Both the position numbers and the translations under genes were made by a program. The notes under the pieces are model-generated. The model did no database searches and was not told where the DNA came from. It worked only from the letters and a program-made list of their open reading frames with translations. A stretch of DNA of 6,622 bases, taken from contig JALUXN010000288.1 in NCBI GenBank assembly GCA_027018975.1, forward strand, positions 1 to 6,622, written 5' to 3'. This document shows positions 6,501 to 6,622 of this stretch, piece after piece (position 1 is the first letter of the stretch; every line of letters begins with the position of its first letter). Origin of the DNA: Mariprofundaceae bacterium (GTDB lineage Bacteria; Pseudomonadota; Zetaproteobacteria; Mariprofundales; Mariprofundaceae).

Positions 6501-6622
6501 TGGCGGGGAAGGAGAGGGTGATCTGTTTGCTGGATACCACCTTGGTGGTGACACCTGTGAGGGGGATCAGTGGCGCGCCTGGGAGGGTGTTTTGATCCAG
6601 TTCCACACTGGCGTTGGTCGCG
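3520..6622 (-). CDS. Large multi-domain Ig-like surface or secreted protein, N-terminus beyond the window
   Basis: The frame is open to the right edge (1033 complete residues visible), so the apparent start at 6606 (GTG) is not real. Modules, counted from the first whole codon: 1-70, the end of an IPT/TIG-like fold (AIHVRVRNSATLISNSATL); about 73-187, a Big_5-type Ig-like domain (DTTAPTI...PIQVFFSE...DLGGNPM); about 190-362, a jelly-roll or choice-of-anchor-like module (LNFLSNEYPKYIGTKFDDT, then ALLIDHLRF); about 366-450, a bacterial Ig-like domain (VTWSINGIAGG, GLYHAP); about 450-530, a DUF5011/HYR-like domain (YQDAGATASD, YQVSDAAGN); about 529-645, a second Big_5-type domain (DQTAPTI, QVQFSESM, DLAGN); then about 390 unassigned beta-type residues. 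Such modules typify adhesins and secreted or surface proteins. The composition is rich in Thr, Ala, Asn and Val. The only two Cys visible are 9 residues apart near the C-terminus. No LPXTG, RTX-type tail or C-terminal transmembrane anchor is seen. The TPR-barrel gene follows after 42 nt and may export or display it. Confidence 0.85.
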   Translation of the reverse strand, partial: ATNASVELDQNTLPGAPLIPLTGVTTKVVSSKQITLSFPAKFFPSGNLKAIHVRVRNSATLISNSATLTRLLKDTTAPTIVNTIPQNTATNVSVTAPIQVFFSELVDQTSVTPATFSLSKGTGAAATTVKGSISFLQTVNKQTIAIFSPATPLSLNTNYHLTIAAGIKDLGGNPMTTATTIAFTTATAIAGDPSLLGNLGFELANFNGYTVTGQSAVITKLTPTLPTELSHMAEIDTGGAAVAGKTSTLQSGLMNVPAGMKALVADLNFLSNEYPKYIGTKFDDTVNATLSTPNGTQTFFVTSVNVAPFVSSPTIYGGETGFFPWIFDLTGLQGKKIQIGFNISDVGDTAVTSALLIDHLRFVSQGLFISPSSGTVALGGTRQFSTKQVGAKLPVTWSINGIAGGNATVGTITTAGLYHAPNTFPTGKSVTVTATQSAGIKASTAIQLLDTTPPTITLLGKNPLTVAQGSTYQDAGATASDLVDGNLTAKITTSNPVNTAVLGTYTVHYQVSDAAGNMATATRTVHVTDQTAPTITQNTPANGGKLVRINTQIQVQFSESMKSSSITAGLLTLTNTATGTAVTTQFSLHTITVAGRSVSQGVWIPTTNLQPNTTYKVTLSTTTMSDLAGNLMVTPSPRVWSFTTGNTTIALPGVTPVGTGAAGVIGSYDGITWNWSNLANGANTVERWTNNLATPTTTTSYIKKWSDGIAATTSTARSDATVTGANNIFQFTANVAPSVVSLATRSLDTQLLAGLRFSTNTASAHQLLGVKAAVPNHTAAAVAGSYTIVQITRKPGANQTIFSTQNGTITLTAPIAPATSGTYTYNGTATDLVNPTAGTVSAGVAVSDHGTYTINAAGTVTITSAVNPSYIIAATVSANSNYIVGASMAPNTRTTAFWVGVKQHTNTINVANATYSEIVIQPSSLAPATGLRGEIDEVKTDANGWLNIFKTTASDNAGTGALAQNGGICGLAAPSPQCQITVPAAMQLTGSASGVIQVRNAAGNTLPPGIAAANGDLILLEIPGRAIEMLVKQ

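Noticed and set aside
6604..6606. GTG at 6606 as the true start of the Ig-like gene
   Set aside because: The frame stays open to the window edge, there is no signal peptide after this codon, and the first residues read as the middle of an Ig-like fold.

Overview
The window is from a Gram-negative bacterium, most likely a proteobacterium. It encodes signal peptides, a protein that looks like a TPR plus outer-membrane beta-barrel ending in Phe, a FecR-domain protein and a CHASE2 sensor. The sequence does not fix the lineage. All four recognisable genes lie on the minus strand, so the reading order runs from the right edge to the left edge.

Right to left: (1) 6622-3520, a very large extracellular-type protein, open at its N-terminus beyond the window. 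It is built from Ig-like modules, one jelly-roll-like module and a roughly 390-residue C-terminal region I cannot assign. (2) 3477-1936, an exported protein with about five TPR units followed by a predicted outer-membrane beta-barrel. (3) 1921-854, an exported FecR-domain protein with a long low-complexity Pro/Ala/Thr/Gln/Ser tail. Genes 1 to 3 are tightly packed (gaps of 42 and 14 nt) and look like one operon. (4) After a 191-nt intergenic gap comes a CHASE2-domain membrane sensor at 662-1, cut off at its C-terminus by the left edge.

The gap 663-853 holds a roughly 120-nt imperfect palindrome (667-788). It folds almost end to end and stops 4 nt short of the CHASE2 start codon. I see nothing recognisable in 789-853. 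Both middle genes have strong Shine-Dalgarno sequences that place their starts inside the longest open frames: GTG at 3477 and ATG at 1921.

Working model (inference): the Ig-like protein is a surface or secreted product, the TPR-barrel protein is its outer-membrane exporter or anchor, the FecR-domain protein is a periplasmic or envelope accessory, and the CHASE2 protein senses an envelope or extracellular signal. No transposase, integrase, tRNA, rRNA or CRISPR array is visible.
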